From Chitinophagales bacterium (GTDB lineage Bacteria > Bacteroidota > Bacteroidia > Chitinophagales > UBA2359): a DNA stretch of 64,000 nucleotides. Within the stretch, counting starts at the first letter, position 1, and every line of letters begins with the position of its first letter. The stretch covers positions 2,790,001-2,854,000 of the forward strand of contig JAWKLZ010000001.1 of NCBI GenBank assembly GCA_041392475.1, written 5' to 3'. The position numbers were made by a program, and so were the translations under genes. The notes below the pieces were generated by a model that did not search any database, had not been told where the DNA came from, and saw only the letters and a program-made list of their open reading frames with translations. This document shows, piece by piece, positions 1 to 8,298 of this stretch.

Positions 1-1
1 C

Positions 2-2791
2 AACACAGTATTGGATTTTGAAACCAAAGCTTTCCACACCATTGAGGTAGAAACCAATGATGGAAATGGCGGCACTTACTCCCTTCAAATGACCATCACG
101 GTTACGAATACGGACGATGATGCCCCAACGGCTATCAGCATTACCCGAAACAATGTTCCCGAAAATCAGGTAATTGGTACGATTGTCGGCAAACTCAGCA
201 CACAGGACATTGACGGAACGGGCAACTTCACCTACACATTGGCAGCAGGATTATTGGACAATGATCAATTTGCCATTGACGGCGATGCCTTATTGACCAA
301 TGCGGTATTCAACTATGAGGTGAAAAACAGCTATCAGATTGTGGTGAAAACGGAGGATGAGAACGGAAGCAGTTTTGAGCAGAACTTCACCATTGCAGTG
401 ACAGATGAAAACGACCAACCGACTGCAATCGCATTGTCGAATCAGAGTTTTGCAGAAAATCAAGCCATTGGCGTGCTGATTGGCAGTTTTTCGACTACAG
501 ACGAAGATGCGAATGATAGCTATACCTACCGTTTTGTGGAGTTGCAAGCCAATGACAACGAGCTATTTTCTATCGTAGGCGGTGAATTGCTCACCAATGC
601 GACCTTCAATTTTGAAGGAAAAGAAACCTACTGGATAGATGTGGAAACGGACGACAACCGAGGAGGAACGAAACAACAGTCTTTTCAAATTACCATTTTG
701 GATGCCAACGATGCGCCGAGCAATTTGAGTTTGTCGAACGAAAGTATTGCAGAAAATCAAGCCGTTGGAACTTTGGTGGGTTTGTTGAGCAGTACGGATG
801 AAGATATTTCAGACAGTCATACCTTCAGTTTGGTGACTGGTTTGGGCGCAGAAAACAATGATTTGTTTGCGATTGCAGACAATCAACTGTTGAGCAATGC
901 CATTTTTGACTTGGAAACGCAGCCCGAATTGCGAATCCGCATCAGAAGTACGGATGCTCAAGGCAAAACGGTAGCAAAGGCTTTCATCATCACGGTCAAA
1001 GACGAAAACGATACTCCTACCGAATTGAACCTATCGAGCCAAAGCATTGCAGAGAATCAAGCAATTGGAACAAGTGTCGGCACACTCAGTACGCTTGACC
1101 CCGATGGTGACGATGTGCATAGCTACGAATTGATTGAAGGAATGGGCGGCGAAGACAATGCTTTGTTCAGCATTCAGGGAAAAGAATTGGTGAGCAATGC
1201 AGTCTTTGATTTTGAATCCAAAAACACCTATTCCATTTTGGTGCAAAGTTCGGATGGACAACAAAATGGAATCAGCCGAGTATTTACCATCCAAATCACC
1301 GATGCCAATGATGCGCCTGCTGCAATCAGCCTTTCTCCCGCTTCAATTGCAGAGAATCAAGCGATTGGAACTTACATTGGTAGCTTCACCGCTTCAGACC
1401 AAGATGCGACCGACAGCCATCAATTCCAGTTGGTGAACAGTGGAAGTGGCAACAACAACGACCATTTTTCGATAGTGAACAATGAGCTTCGCACCTTCAA
1501 GGTTTTGGATTTTGAAGCACAACCAACTTACTTTATTGAAGTGATGGCAGACGATATGCGTGGTGGCACTTTGACCCAAATTTTGAGTGTCAGCGTGACG
1601 AATGCCAACGATGCGCCTACGGCTTTGACGATTAGCAACAATGTGGTCAGCGAAAATGCGGCAATGGGTGCTTTGATTGGTACTTTCTTTACAACCGATA
1701 TTGATGCGGGCGATGTGCATACCTACAATTTGGTGGCGGGTGCTGGAAGTGTCGACAATGCTTCTTTTAGCATTGCAGGGGCAGATTTGTTGTTGAATAC
1801 TGCATTGGACATCAACCAGAAAGACAGTTATTCAATTCGGGTAGCGACTTCTGACATTGAGGGCAAAACGTTTACCCAGACCTTCAATATCCAAGTCACA
1901 GATGTGAACAATGCTCCAACGGCTGTTTTATTGTCCAACCTCCGCATTCGTGAAAACGAAGCGAGTGGAACAATCGTAGGTAGTTTGTTGGCAGAAGATG
2001 CGGATGTGGATGATGAACACAGTTTTGAATTGGTGACGAATGAAAATGCGCCTCACAGCGAATGGTTTAAAATTGAAGGGGGACAGTTGGTATCGGCGAT
2101 TATCTTCAATTATGAGTTGAATCCTACGCTGCAAATTGCAGTAAAAACAACCGACTCCAAAGGCAGCACGTTTGAGCAAGCATTTACGATTGAAGTGCTG
2201 AATGTCAATGAAATGCCACAAATCGTGACCGAGTCTTTGAGCATTGCAGAAAATACGGCACAGGCTTCAACAGTTGGTACAATTGAGGCTACGGATGAAG
2301 ATTTGGGTCAAACGCTGACTTTTGAATTGGTGAACGCAAATGATGTGCCTTTCCAATTGGATGCTGCAACGGGTGAACTGACTGTAGCGACCAACCGACT
2401 GGACTACGAATCACAAACTTCCTACACTCTAGAAATTGTGGTCAATGACAATGGAAGTCCTGTGTTATCAGCTTCTAAAACCATTGAAGTGAAGATTGAA
2501 GACTTGATTGAAACGAGTCAAATTTTGCCTGCCAACAACTATTTGTCGCCAAACGGTGATGGCTCCAACGATTATTTTGAAGTGCAAAATGTGGAACTCT
2601 ATGCGGATTTTGAATTGACGATTTTCAATGCGAATGGTGAGGAGATTTTCTATCAAGCAAGTGGTTATCAAAACGATTGGGATGGCACTTATAATGGTGA
2701 AGTTTTGCCGACGGGTGTGTATTACTACTTGTTTAGGAATGTGAATGATTCGGAGGAGGTGTTTAAAGGCACTATTTCGATTGGGAAGTAA
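2..2791 (+). CDS. Cadherin-repeat adhesin with T9SS type B C-terminal domain (5' partial)
   Basis: The frame is open from the first bases, so the N-terminus lies outside the window; 929 residues remain. Seen: eight full cadherin-like repeats of about 98 residues, each opening with a motif such as SIAENQAIGT and ending with calcium-site-like DANDAP or DENDTP, preceded by the tail of another. From about residue 845 comes a gliding-motility-associated C-terminal domain (SPNGDGSNDYF, then an NDWDGTYNG turn and a terminal GTISIGK), the T9SS type B sorting signal. Family knowledge: such proteins are exported by T9SS and stay surface-bound, often paired with a PorP/SprF protein, which is the next gene here. 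Inferred role: calcium-stiffened surface adhesin. Repeats are similar at DNA level, so copy number could vary by recombination. Confidence 0.9.
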   Translation, partial: NTVLDFETKAFHTIEVETNDGNGGTYSLQMTITVTNTDDDAPTAISITRNNVPENQVIGTIVGKLSTQDIDGTGNFTYTLAAGLLDNDQFAIDGDALLTNAVFNYEVKNSYQIVVKTEDENGSSFEQNFTIAVTDENDQPTAIALSNQSFAENQAIGVLIGSFSTTDEDANDSYTYRFVELQANDNELFSIVGGELLTNATFNFEGKETYWIDVETDDNRGGTKQQSFQITILDANDAPSNLSLSNESIAENQAVGTLVGLLSSTDEDISDSHTFSLVTGLGAENNDLFAIADNQLLSNAIFDLETQPELRIRIRSTDAQGKTVAKAFIITVKDENDTPTELNLSSQSIAENQAIGTSVGTLSTLDPDGDDVHSYELIEGMGGEDNALFSIQGKELVSNAVFDFESKNTYSILVQSSDGQQNGISRVFTIQITDANDAPAAISLSPASIAENQAIGTYIGSFTASDQDATDSHQFQLVNSGSGNNNDHFSIVNNELRTFKVLDFEAQPTYFIEVMADDMRGGTLTQILSVSVTNANDAPTALTISNNVVSENAAMGALIGTFFTTDIDAGDVHTYNLVAGAGSVDNASFSIAGADLLLNTALDINQKDSYSIRVATSDIEGKTFTQTFNIQVTDVNNAPTAVLLSNLRIRENEASGTIVGSLLAEDADVDDEHSFELVTNENAPHSEWFKIEGGQLVSAIIFNYELNPTLQIAVKTTDSKGSTFEQAFTIEVLNVNEMPQIVTESLSIAENTAQASTVGTIEATDEDLGQTLTFELVNANDVPFQLDAATGELTVATNRLDYESQTSYTLEIVVNDNGSPVLSASKTIEVKIEDLIETSQILPANNYLSPNGDGSNDYFEVQNVELYADFELTIFNANGEEIFYQASGYQNDWDGTYNGEVLPTGVYYYLFRNVNDSEEVFKGTISIGK

Positions 2792-2802
2792 TCAATGTAG
2801 TT

Positions 2803-2895
2803 GCCAAATTTATTTGGCTGACTTGAATAAGGTGTCATCAGGAGTTTGATGATTGATGACACCTTTTATTTTTTAACCAGCCAAATAAATTTGGC
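2803..2895. terminator. Nested inverted repeats with terminator hairpin
   Basis: A perfect 12-bp stem (AAGGTGTCATCA at 2829-2840, complement at 2854-2865) is followed by a T-rich run and can serve as a Rho-independent terminator for the adhesin gene. It is enclosed by a second perfect 18-bp inverted repeat, GCCAAATTTATTTGGCTG at 2803-2820 and its complement at 2878-2895. Confidence 0.75.
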
Positions 2896-2929
2896 GGTTA
2901 CTTTAACAAAAAAATAACAACACAACATC

Positions 2930-3835
2930 ATGAAAAATATATTTATTACAAGCATCATTTTTTTAGCAACTGTGCTGCAAATGCAAGCACAACATTTGTC
3001 GGATGCCTATTACGCTCAGACAATTGACCAAACACAAATCAACCCTGCTTATGCCAAACAGGGCGAAGACTCTAAGTTGACGGTTTTTCACCGCAGCTTG
3101 TTGAGTGGCATTGATGGTGCGCCGAGCAATACGGCGATTAGTTTTTTGAAGCCTTTGGACGAAAATACAGGTGTTGGAGGAAGATTGACCTCCGATACAA
3201 GGGGTGTTTTTTCGACCCTGCTTTTGGAGGGGATGTATGCCTATCAAATTTCGATGAGCGAAAATGAATCGGTTACACTCGGTGTGTCGGGTGGTTTCCG
3301 CAAAACGGACATTGACATGGGTTCGTTGGACGGACAATATGTGGATTTAGACGACCCTACTTTGATGGCGGACAATTTTGGTGGCTACAAATTTATGGCG
3401 GGTGCTGGTGCGGTATATCGGCAGACGCAGCAGGGATTGGAATTGGGTGTTTCGATTCCAACTTTGGTATCACACGAAGGCAGTTTGACCGACTTTGTGG
3501 TGGCGCACGGTTCGGTGAAGTTGGCGGTGGGCAATCAATTGGCTTTGAAGCCAAATGTGATCTATCAGGTATTGCCGAATAGCAAAAACCAATGGCAGGG
3601 AACGGCTCAGTTGGAAGTGAAGGAGAAGTTTTGGGCGATGGCGGGCTATCGCAGCAACAAAAGTTTGATTGCTGGCGCAGGAGTGAAATTGAACAAATTG
3701 GACTTGGGTTATGCCTATAGTGCGAGTGGCGGCATGTTGAACGATTTGTCAAGTGGTGGGCATGAGTTGAAGTTGAGTTTTAGCTTTCCAAATAAAGGGA
3801 AGGGTGTGGAAGTAGATGCGCCTGTGGAGGAGTAG
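2930..3835 (+). CDS. PorP/SprF family type IX secretion membrane protein
   Basis: 301 residues. A signal peptide (about residues 1-20, ending LQMQAQ) is followed by the family's typical start: HLSDAYYAQTIDQTQINPAYA, a small surface-loop region, then beta-barrel strands ending in LKLSFSFP. Length matches the family. Known: PorP/SprF-like outer-membrane proteins bind the plug or ring of the T9SS translocon or capture individual type B substrates, and are usually encoded just downstream of a large type B-CTD protein. That is the arrangement here, 138 bp after the adhesin with a terminator hairpin between. Inferred role: dedicated outer-membrane partner of that adhesin. Confidence 0.88.
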   Translation: MKNIFITSIIFLATVLQMQAQHLSDAYYAQTIDQTQINPAYAKQGEDSKLTVFHRSLLSGIDGAPSNTAISFLKPLDENTGVGGRLTSDTRGVFSTLLLEGMYAYQISMSENESVTLGVSGGFRKTDIDMGSLDGQYVDLDDPTLMADNFGGYKFMAGAGAVYRQTQQGLELGVSIPTLVSHEGSLTDFVVAHGSVKLAVGNQLALKPNVIYQVLPNSKNQWQGTAQLEVKEKFWAMAGYRSNKSLIAGAGVKLNKLDLGYAYSASGGMLNDLSSGGHELKLSFSFPNKGKGVEVDAPVEE

Positions 3836-4179
3836 GTTTGTGATTGTATCGCTTTGAACAGGAATAGATTACGAAAAGGAATCTCATCCTACGTAGTTTG
3901 AACAGAATCAATCGAGTGCAGAAAATTCCTTTCAGTAGTAGATTTTTGTTCAAGGCTTCATTTGTTCAAAAACGAATAACTCTGTCATTTTTCTGTCATA
4001 AGAAAAAAGGCTGTTAATGTTTTTGAAAAAAAAGCAACGATAGAGATAGCGTCACTACACTCTGAAAACAGCATTTTTTCTTAGGCAGTAATTCAGCCTT
4101 CAATGGCTTCGGCTGTTGGAGGCTATTTGTCAAATTTTTGGAAAATCATTTTTTTATTCATTCATAAAACATAAAACTT
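3836..4179. other. Intergenic region with UUCG-type hairpin
   Basis: 344 bp without a gene. At 4095-4124 a 13-bp stem with G-T pairs closes on a TTCG tetraloop (left arm AGCCTTCAATGGC), followed by a T-rich stretch; it could terminate transcription from the PorP gene or be part of the next gene's leader. Upstream, a 6-bp pair GCTGTT/AACAGC with a T run near 4076 is weaker. No open frame of interest. Confidence 0.45.
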
Positions 4180-4223
4180 ATGCGTAGTTTAATTTTTACA
4201 TTTATTTGTGTGTGTTTTTGTTC

Positions 4224-4285
4224 GATTTCATTTCTACAAGCACAAGTCACAACTGATTTCATTTCTACAAGCACAAGTCACAACT
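4224..4285 (+). repeat. Perfect 31-bp tandem duplication inside the signal-peptide region
   Basis: Two identical, directly adjacent 31-bp units (4224-4254 and 4255-4285), each beginning GATTTCATTTCTACAAGCAC. Since 31 is not a multiple of three, the second copy puts the rest of the gene out of frame; deleting one copy restores MRSLIF...QAQVTTDSNFT. Replication slippage would create and could reverse it. Confidence 0.95.
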
Positions 4286-4588
4286 GATTCCAATTTTACA
4301 ATAGCATCAAGTCCGGTTGCTGACCCTATAACTTTAAGCGATTTCACAGTCCCGAGTGGTAACAATCGAGTTTTGGTAGTTGCGGTAGCAAGTTTTAGTA
4401 ATAATGTACCTACTTCTGTCACCTATGGAGGTACTGCCATGACACAAGCTATTGTAGAAGATGCTTTTATTGAGGTTTCACTTTGGTATCTAGCCTTGGG
4501 TTCAGGAGCAGCAGTCGGTCCTTCCGACATAGTAGCCAATAGTGGGGTAACTTTAGCGGCTGTTTCGTTTCAGAATGTCCATCAAACA

Positions 4589-4795
4589 GCGGTTGTGAAC
4601 AATAGACTTGTTCGGCTCGATAATCAGTGAATAATAAATTATTGAAAATATTTAATGATTTATTATTTTATGCTTAAAACACTCATAAACAAATGTTTTG
4701 AAAAAGAGTCCTATATTTTGATTATAACAAATGTTTTTCAAGAGGAAAATAATTGCACACAACAAATCACTTTTCACATAACTCTATCATAATCA
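4589..4795. other. AT-rich insertion of about 207 bp in the IPTL-CTERM gene
   Basis: The coding sense on either side (SFQNVHQT before, PYKSNGVSDSNNSG after) joins in frame if about 207 bp is removed. The segment has several stops, a 10-bp inverted repeat (AATAATAAAT / ATTTATTATT near 4633-4668) and a repeated ACAAATGTTTT, but no transposase. TCAAA occurs at both edges and could be a target duplication, but the exact ends cannot be fixed from one copy. It may be a small non-autonomous element or simply decayed DNA. Confidence 0.55.
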
Positions 4796-5707
4796 AATCC
4801 GTACAAGTCTAATGGTGTAAGTGATTCCAACAATTCAGGAGATTCTTCTTCTAGTCTCTCTATTGCCACTACCTCTGTCAATAATTTAGCAGTAGATGTC
4901 CTATTTCCAAATGCTGGTGGTCCTTGGACACCTAATCATACAGAAATAGATGACAATACTGTCATGCACATGGGTTCTGCGGTAGGAACAGGAGGAAATG
5001 TGAATTTGGTTTGGAATAATGATGATGGAGGTTCGTCAGTTGGACATGCACATGCTGCAATTGAGTTGATTGGAGTTGTTCCCTCTGCTGATTGTAGTGG
5101 TGGCGGAACAGAAACCCTAACATTTATTGCAGGAGAAAGCAATGGTTATGGAGATATTCCTACGGGTAATTTCGGTACTATTGGTGGTGAGATTGGACCT
5201 CTTGCTACAGTTTGTGGAGAAAGCGGTGATCCAGACTGTGCGGGTTTGAGTCTTTCAAGTTCATCCGATCTCTCTGTAAGTGCAAGTGGAATGTGTAAAA
5301 ATGCAGGAGAAACAATTGGGATAGCATTTAGGCAGACTACCACCTACTTCGAATTGTCTTTTACAGGTAGCTTTACCATAGCGAGTATAGACGGAACCCT
5401 TAGTGCTCCTACTGGAACTATATCAAGCTCTCCTGCCACTTTCATAGGGAACTTTGATGGTTTTGTATTGGAAAACGCTGGTGGAGGTAGTTTTTGTGTA
5501 ACAGGTGGTGTAGTGGGTTGCCCTGGTTATGTTCATTCTGCTTCTACTGCAGCTATTCCGACTCTCTCCCAATGGAGCTTAATCATCTTGGCTTTGTTGT
5601 TGATGACTGCGGGTACTTTGTATCTGGTACAGCCAATGGTTCGGGGTGCTGAATTGCAGAAGAAAAGCTGATAAAGAAAGAATTAATTTACTCTCAAAAA
5701 TTAGTTT

Positions 5708-5748
5708 AGCCGTTGTTCGTCGAAAGTTGAACAGCGGCTTTTCATTTT
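5708..5748. terminator. Bidirectional terminator hairpin
   Basis: AGCCGTTGTTC (5708-5718) pairs with GAACAGCGGCT (5729-5739) with one mismatch and is followed by TTTTCATTTT. It lies between two convergent genes. Confidence 0.7.
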
Positions 5749-5750
5749 GT

Positions 5751-6383
5751 TTATTCTACAAGCGTCACAAAAAAATGACCTACTTGCATCCAATCTTTAG
5801 AAAGTTCGGTCAGCTTCCAATAATAGACCCCCATCGGATAGCCTGACACCTCTATTTGAGTCATTCTTTCATTCTTTTGAAGTCTTTTTTGGAAGACGAT
5901 TGCCCTTCGATTGTTTTCAACGATGATGACATAATTGCCTGGTTGTTCAAGTTCAAAGATTAGCGTTCCGTTCGTGTAATCTTCTCCAATGGGGGGAGTT
6001 TTCACCTTCACAGTATCCGACCTATCCGTTGCCAACTGCAAAACATGGTACTCGGGAATGGGCTGAAACAAACGGCTGACTTCCTCTATGGTTTTGTGGG
6101 TTAGGTCTGCTATTTTCTGCAAAACCTCTTCCGCAATGATGGAAAGGGCTGCAGGTTTCGCTTTTTGTTCCATTGCCGCATCTATTTTTCGCAGCTCTTC
6201 TTTCATCAGTATTCTGCCAAAATCTTCTTTTTCGGCTTCAAAAGCCATAAAAAAGTCCAATGCCTCTCCTATTTCTGGGTCTTGTTCCAATTGATTTTCA
6301 AACACCATGCGCTCTGCTTCCGAAAGCTCATCTGCAACATAACGTTCTATCAACTCTAATAATTGGGGATCAATATTTTTCAT
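5751..6383 (-). CDS. Probable anti-sigma-type regulatory protein partner of the sigma factor
   Basis: 210 residues from the ATG at 6383, chosen because it lies just after the stop of the upstream sigma gene; an upstream in-frame start would overlap that gene's end. The N-terminus (LLELIERYVADELSEAERMVFENQLEQDPEI) resembles the zinc-finger-less anti-sigma N-domain common in Bacteroidota: a short helix bundle with a conserved ELSEAER-like segment. No membrane helix is visible. The C-terminal third (GTLIFELEQPGNYVIIVENNRRAIVF, ending GVYYWKL) looks like a small beta domain similar to T9SS-like or PPC-like modules. It follows the sigma gene by 7 bp, so co-transcription is likely. Binding to the sigma factor is an inference from position and N-terminal character. 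Confidence 0.55.
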   Translation of the reverse strand: MKNIDPQLLELIERYVADELSEAERMVFENQLEQDPEIGEALDFFMAFEAEKEDFGRILMKEELRKIDAAMEQKAKPAALSIIAEEVLQKIADLTHKTIEEVSRLFQPIPEYHVLQLATDRSDTVKVKTPPIGEDYTNGTLIFELEQPGNYVIIVENNRRAIVFQKRLQKNERMTQIEVSGYPMGVYYWKLTELSKDWMQVGHFFVTLVE

Positions 6384-6390
6384 AGTGGAT

Positions 6391-6984
6391 TTAACTATCT
6401 TTATTTTTGTTATACACCTTCCGCAAAGCATTCATACACCGTCCTTTTTGAACACGTACCACATTTTCATTCTTGTACTTCAATCTTTCAGCCACTTCAT
6501 TTATTCTCATCTCTTTGTAGTAATACAAATACAAAATAGATTTACACGGCTCTTTCATTTTCAGCAACAAGCTTAACATGGTATTTTTTTCGTCAAATTC
6601 ATTTGGCACAACCTCAACCTTCAATGTATCCAAATCAAGACCATTTTCTTCAAATGAAACTGTTTTAGCCAGTTCCATTTTGTATTTCCTCAAGTGCATA
6701 TAATATACCTTCCGCCCAATACCAAACAAATAATGCTTTACACTTTTATTGAAAGCGACTATTTTACCTTTCTTGATGTTCTCATACAATGCCACAACAC
6801 TATCCTGAAACACATCTACGGAAAAATCTTCACTGCAATTGGTTTGACCTTGAATCCATACTACAAACTCCTTCTTGTATGTTTTATACAAGTCTTGTAT
6901 TAACTGAGAATTTCCTTTTTTTATTTCTGCTATCCAAGCAACAGAGCCTACTCGTATCGAATTACTATGTTGATTTTTTTCCAT
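6391..6984 (-). CDS. RNA polymerase ECF-type sigma-70 factor
   Basis: 197 residues. Region 2-like segment spans about residues 25-100 (DLYKTYKKEFVVWI, then DVFQDSVVALYENI and HYLFGIGRKVYY). Region 4 helix-turn-helix spans about 135-190 (LLLKMKEPCKSILYLYYYKEMRINEVAERL, then NENVVRVQKGRCMNALR). Known: these factors redirect RNA polymerase to a small set of promoters, normally restrained by a partner encoded next door, here the downstream gene. A candidate -7 box in the Bacteroidota form (TAAATTTG on the minus strand, 7062-7069) lies about 80 bp upstream of the ATG. The regulated genes cannot be told from sequence. Confidence 0.85.
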   Translation of the reverse strand: MEKNQHSNSIRVGSVAWIAEIKKGNSQLIQDLYKTYKKEFVVWIQGQTNCSEDFSVDVFQDSVVALYENIKKGKIVAFNKSVKHYLFGIGRKVYYMHLRKYKMELAKTVSFEENGLDLDTLKVEVVPNEFDEKNTMLSLLLKMKEPCKSILYLYYYKEMRINEVAERLKYKNENVVRVQKGRCMNALRKVYNKNKDS

Positions 6985-7221
6985 AAATTTTTATTTTATC
7001 TTTTGCATAAATCCCGATACACGACACACTATCTTTGTGTTGGATTCTTAAAGATGAAACGCAAATTTACATCAAAAAAAACATTTCTTGCGAAAAGTCC
7101 TCTATTTATACAGTTGCAGAAAAAGAGAAAACATTAACAGCAGTAAGCATTTTTTAAAAAAAAAAGAGGAAAAAATTATTTTATGCACCAAATGAACTTT
7201 TTTTCACCTTCGACTGTATAG

Positions 7222-7251
7222 TATTTAGATATTTTTCTAATTACCTAAATA
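7222..7251. promoter_or_regulatory. Candidate ArsR-family operator
   Basis: TATTTAG (7222-7228) and CTAAATA (7245-7251) form an inverted repeat 18 bp before the ArsR-type gene; similarity extends a few bases further on each side. An autoregulatory site is typical for this family. The rest of the 6985-7268 gap is AT-rich and shows only possible promoter boxes. Confidence 0.4.
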
Positions 7252-7268
7252 TTGAATTATCCAATGAC

Positions 7269-7535
7269 ATGACAGCATTATTCAAAGCATTAGACGACCC
7301 AACGAGGCGACAAATTTTAGAAATGTTGAAAGACAAAGACCTGACAGCAGGAGAAATAGCGGATGCTTTTGAGATGAGCAAACCGAGCATTTCTTACCAC
7401 CTCGACTTGTTGAAACGGGCGGATTTGGTCGTCAGCGTTAAAAAAGGACAGTATGTTACCTATTCTTTGAGTACTTCGGTGTTGGAAGATACCGTGAAAT
7501 GGCTTATGGATTTGGTGGACAAAAACAAATCGTAA
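7269..7535 (+). CDS. ArsR-family winged-helix repressor (SdpR-like autorepressor)
   Basis: 88 residues, a single winged-helix domain: MTALFKALDDPTRRQILEML, then the recognition helix MSKPSISYHLDLLKRADLV and a wing (VKKGQYVTYSL). No Cys or His metal-site cluster is present, so this is the metal-independent SdpR/YvbA-like branch rather than an arsenic sensor. It lies 33 bp before an SdpI-family gene. Known for Bacillus: SdpR represses the sdpRI operon and is sequestered at the membrane by SdpI when SdpC toxin is present. Whether the same capture mechanism works here is inference. I choose the ATG at 7269; the ATG at 7264 is followed at once by a stop. Confidence 0.85.
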   Translation: MTALFKALDDPTRRQILEMLKDKDLTAGEIADAFEMSKPSISYHLDLLKRADLVVSVKKGQYVTYSLSTSVLEDTVKWLMDLVDKNKS

Positions 7536-7568
7536 ACACTATTCAATCAATCAAATAACCTTATCAAA

Positions 7569-8216
7569 ATGAACACAAACAACTTCTGGAAAGAGCATCT
7601 TTTGAGCATCGTATTGTTGGTATTGCCTTTTGTATTGGTGCTGTTTTTTTGGAACCAAATTCCTGAAATTATCCCTACACATTGGAATATTGACGGAGAA
7701 GCAGATAGTTTTGGCAACAAATGGAGCATCCTCATTTTGCCTTTCGTCAATATCGGCGTTTTCTTGCTGCTTTGGGCAATTCCCAAAATTGACCCCAAAA
7801 AGAGCATCGAACAATTCAGCAAAACCTATCACATTATGATAGGAATACTGGTAGGCTTGTTGTTTTTGGTTTTCTGCATCATGCTGCTGACCATACTGGG
7901 CATGATTGACAACAGCACCAATTGGATCATGTATTCATTGATTGGCTTATTTTTGGTCATCGGTAACTATTTGGGTAAAATGCGTCCTAACTATTTCATG
8001 GGTATTCGCACACCGTGGACACTTGAGAATGAAGAAGTTTGGTTAAAAACCCATCGATTTGGCGGCAAACTGTGGGTAATGGCTTCTATTGTGATGTTGC
8101 TACTCGGCTTTTTTGCAGTTGGAAAAACCTTTGTCGGTTTGTTCGTTGTGTATGTCCTTGTGATTGGAATCGTGCCAGTAGTGTATTCTTATTTGAGATA
8201 CAAGGAGTTGAATTGA
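7569..8216 (+). CDS. SdpI-family membrane protein (immunity/signalling type)
   Basis: 215 residues with about six hydrophobic segments. It begins with a DUF1648-like part (IVLLVLPFVLVLFFWNQIPE, then the conserved THWNIDGEADSFGNKW), followed by the SdpI core (NYLGKMRPNYFMGIRTPWTLENEEVWLKTHRFGGKLWV), with the hallmark N-x-F-GIRTPWTL and W-x-TH-x-x-G motifs. Known: B. subtilis SdpI protects against the SdpC toxin and sequesters SdpR. Co-transcribed with the ArsR gene. No toxin-like sdpC gene is nearby, so the ligand may be a foreign peptide or cell-envelope stress. Confidence 0.88.
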   Translation: MNTNNFWKEHLLSIVLLVLPFVLVLFFWNQIPEIIPTHWNIDGEADSFGNKWSILILPFVNIGVFLLLWAIPKIDPKKSIEQFSKTYHIMIGILVGLLFLVFCIMLLTILGMIDNSTNWIMYSLIGLFLVIGNYLGKMRPNYFMGIRTPWTLENEEVWLKTHRFGGKLWVMASIVMLLLGFFAVGKTFVGLFVVYVLVIGIVPVVYSYLRYKELN

Positions 8217-8298
8217 AGGGAGTTTCATTCTATACTAAATTAGCTATTGGCGAAATAGCCTCTTGTTTTTTTAGAGGTAAACTTCAGAAGTGAGTGGA

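Larger units (their letters stand above)
4180..5671 (+). pseudogene. IPTL-CTERM surface-protein gene, disrupted by a 31-bp duplication and an insertion
   Basis: ATG at 4180 opens a good signal peptide (MRSLIFTFICVCFC, ending LQAQVTTD), but a 31-bp tandem duplication (4224-4285) shifts the frame and the peptide stops after 35 residues. The proper frame resumes after the duplication (NFTIASSPVADP and onward to SFQNVHQT, about 4588), is broken by AT-rich DNA with stops, and resumes at about 4796 (PYKSNGVSDSNNSG). It runs to an IPTL-CTERM sorting segment: IPTLSQWSLIILALLL plus basic residues before the stop at 5671. Removing one duplication copy and 4589-4795 gives one continuous frame. Family function is unknown; the C-terminus is a membrane or sorting anchor of the kind used by surface proteins. 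Confidence 0.85.

Noticed and set aside
4208..4630. Stand-alone small secreted protein starting with GTG at 4208
   Set aside because: The GTG frame reads through the duplication in the wrong phase; the signal peptide in the ATG 4180 frame shows it is part of a broken larger gene.
6384..6431. 16-residue N-terminal extension of the anti-sigma-like protein
   Set aside because: It overlaps the end of the sigma gene; ATG 6383 has a normal spacing of 7 bp.
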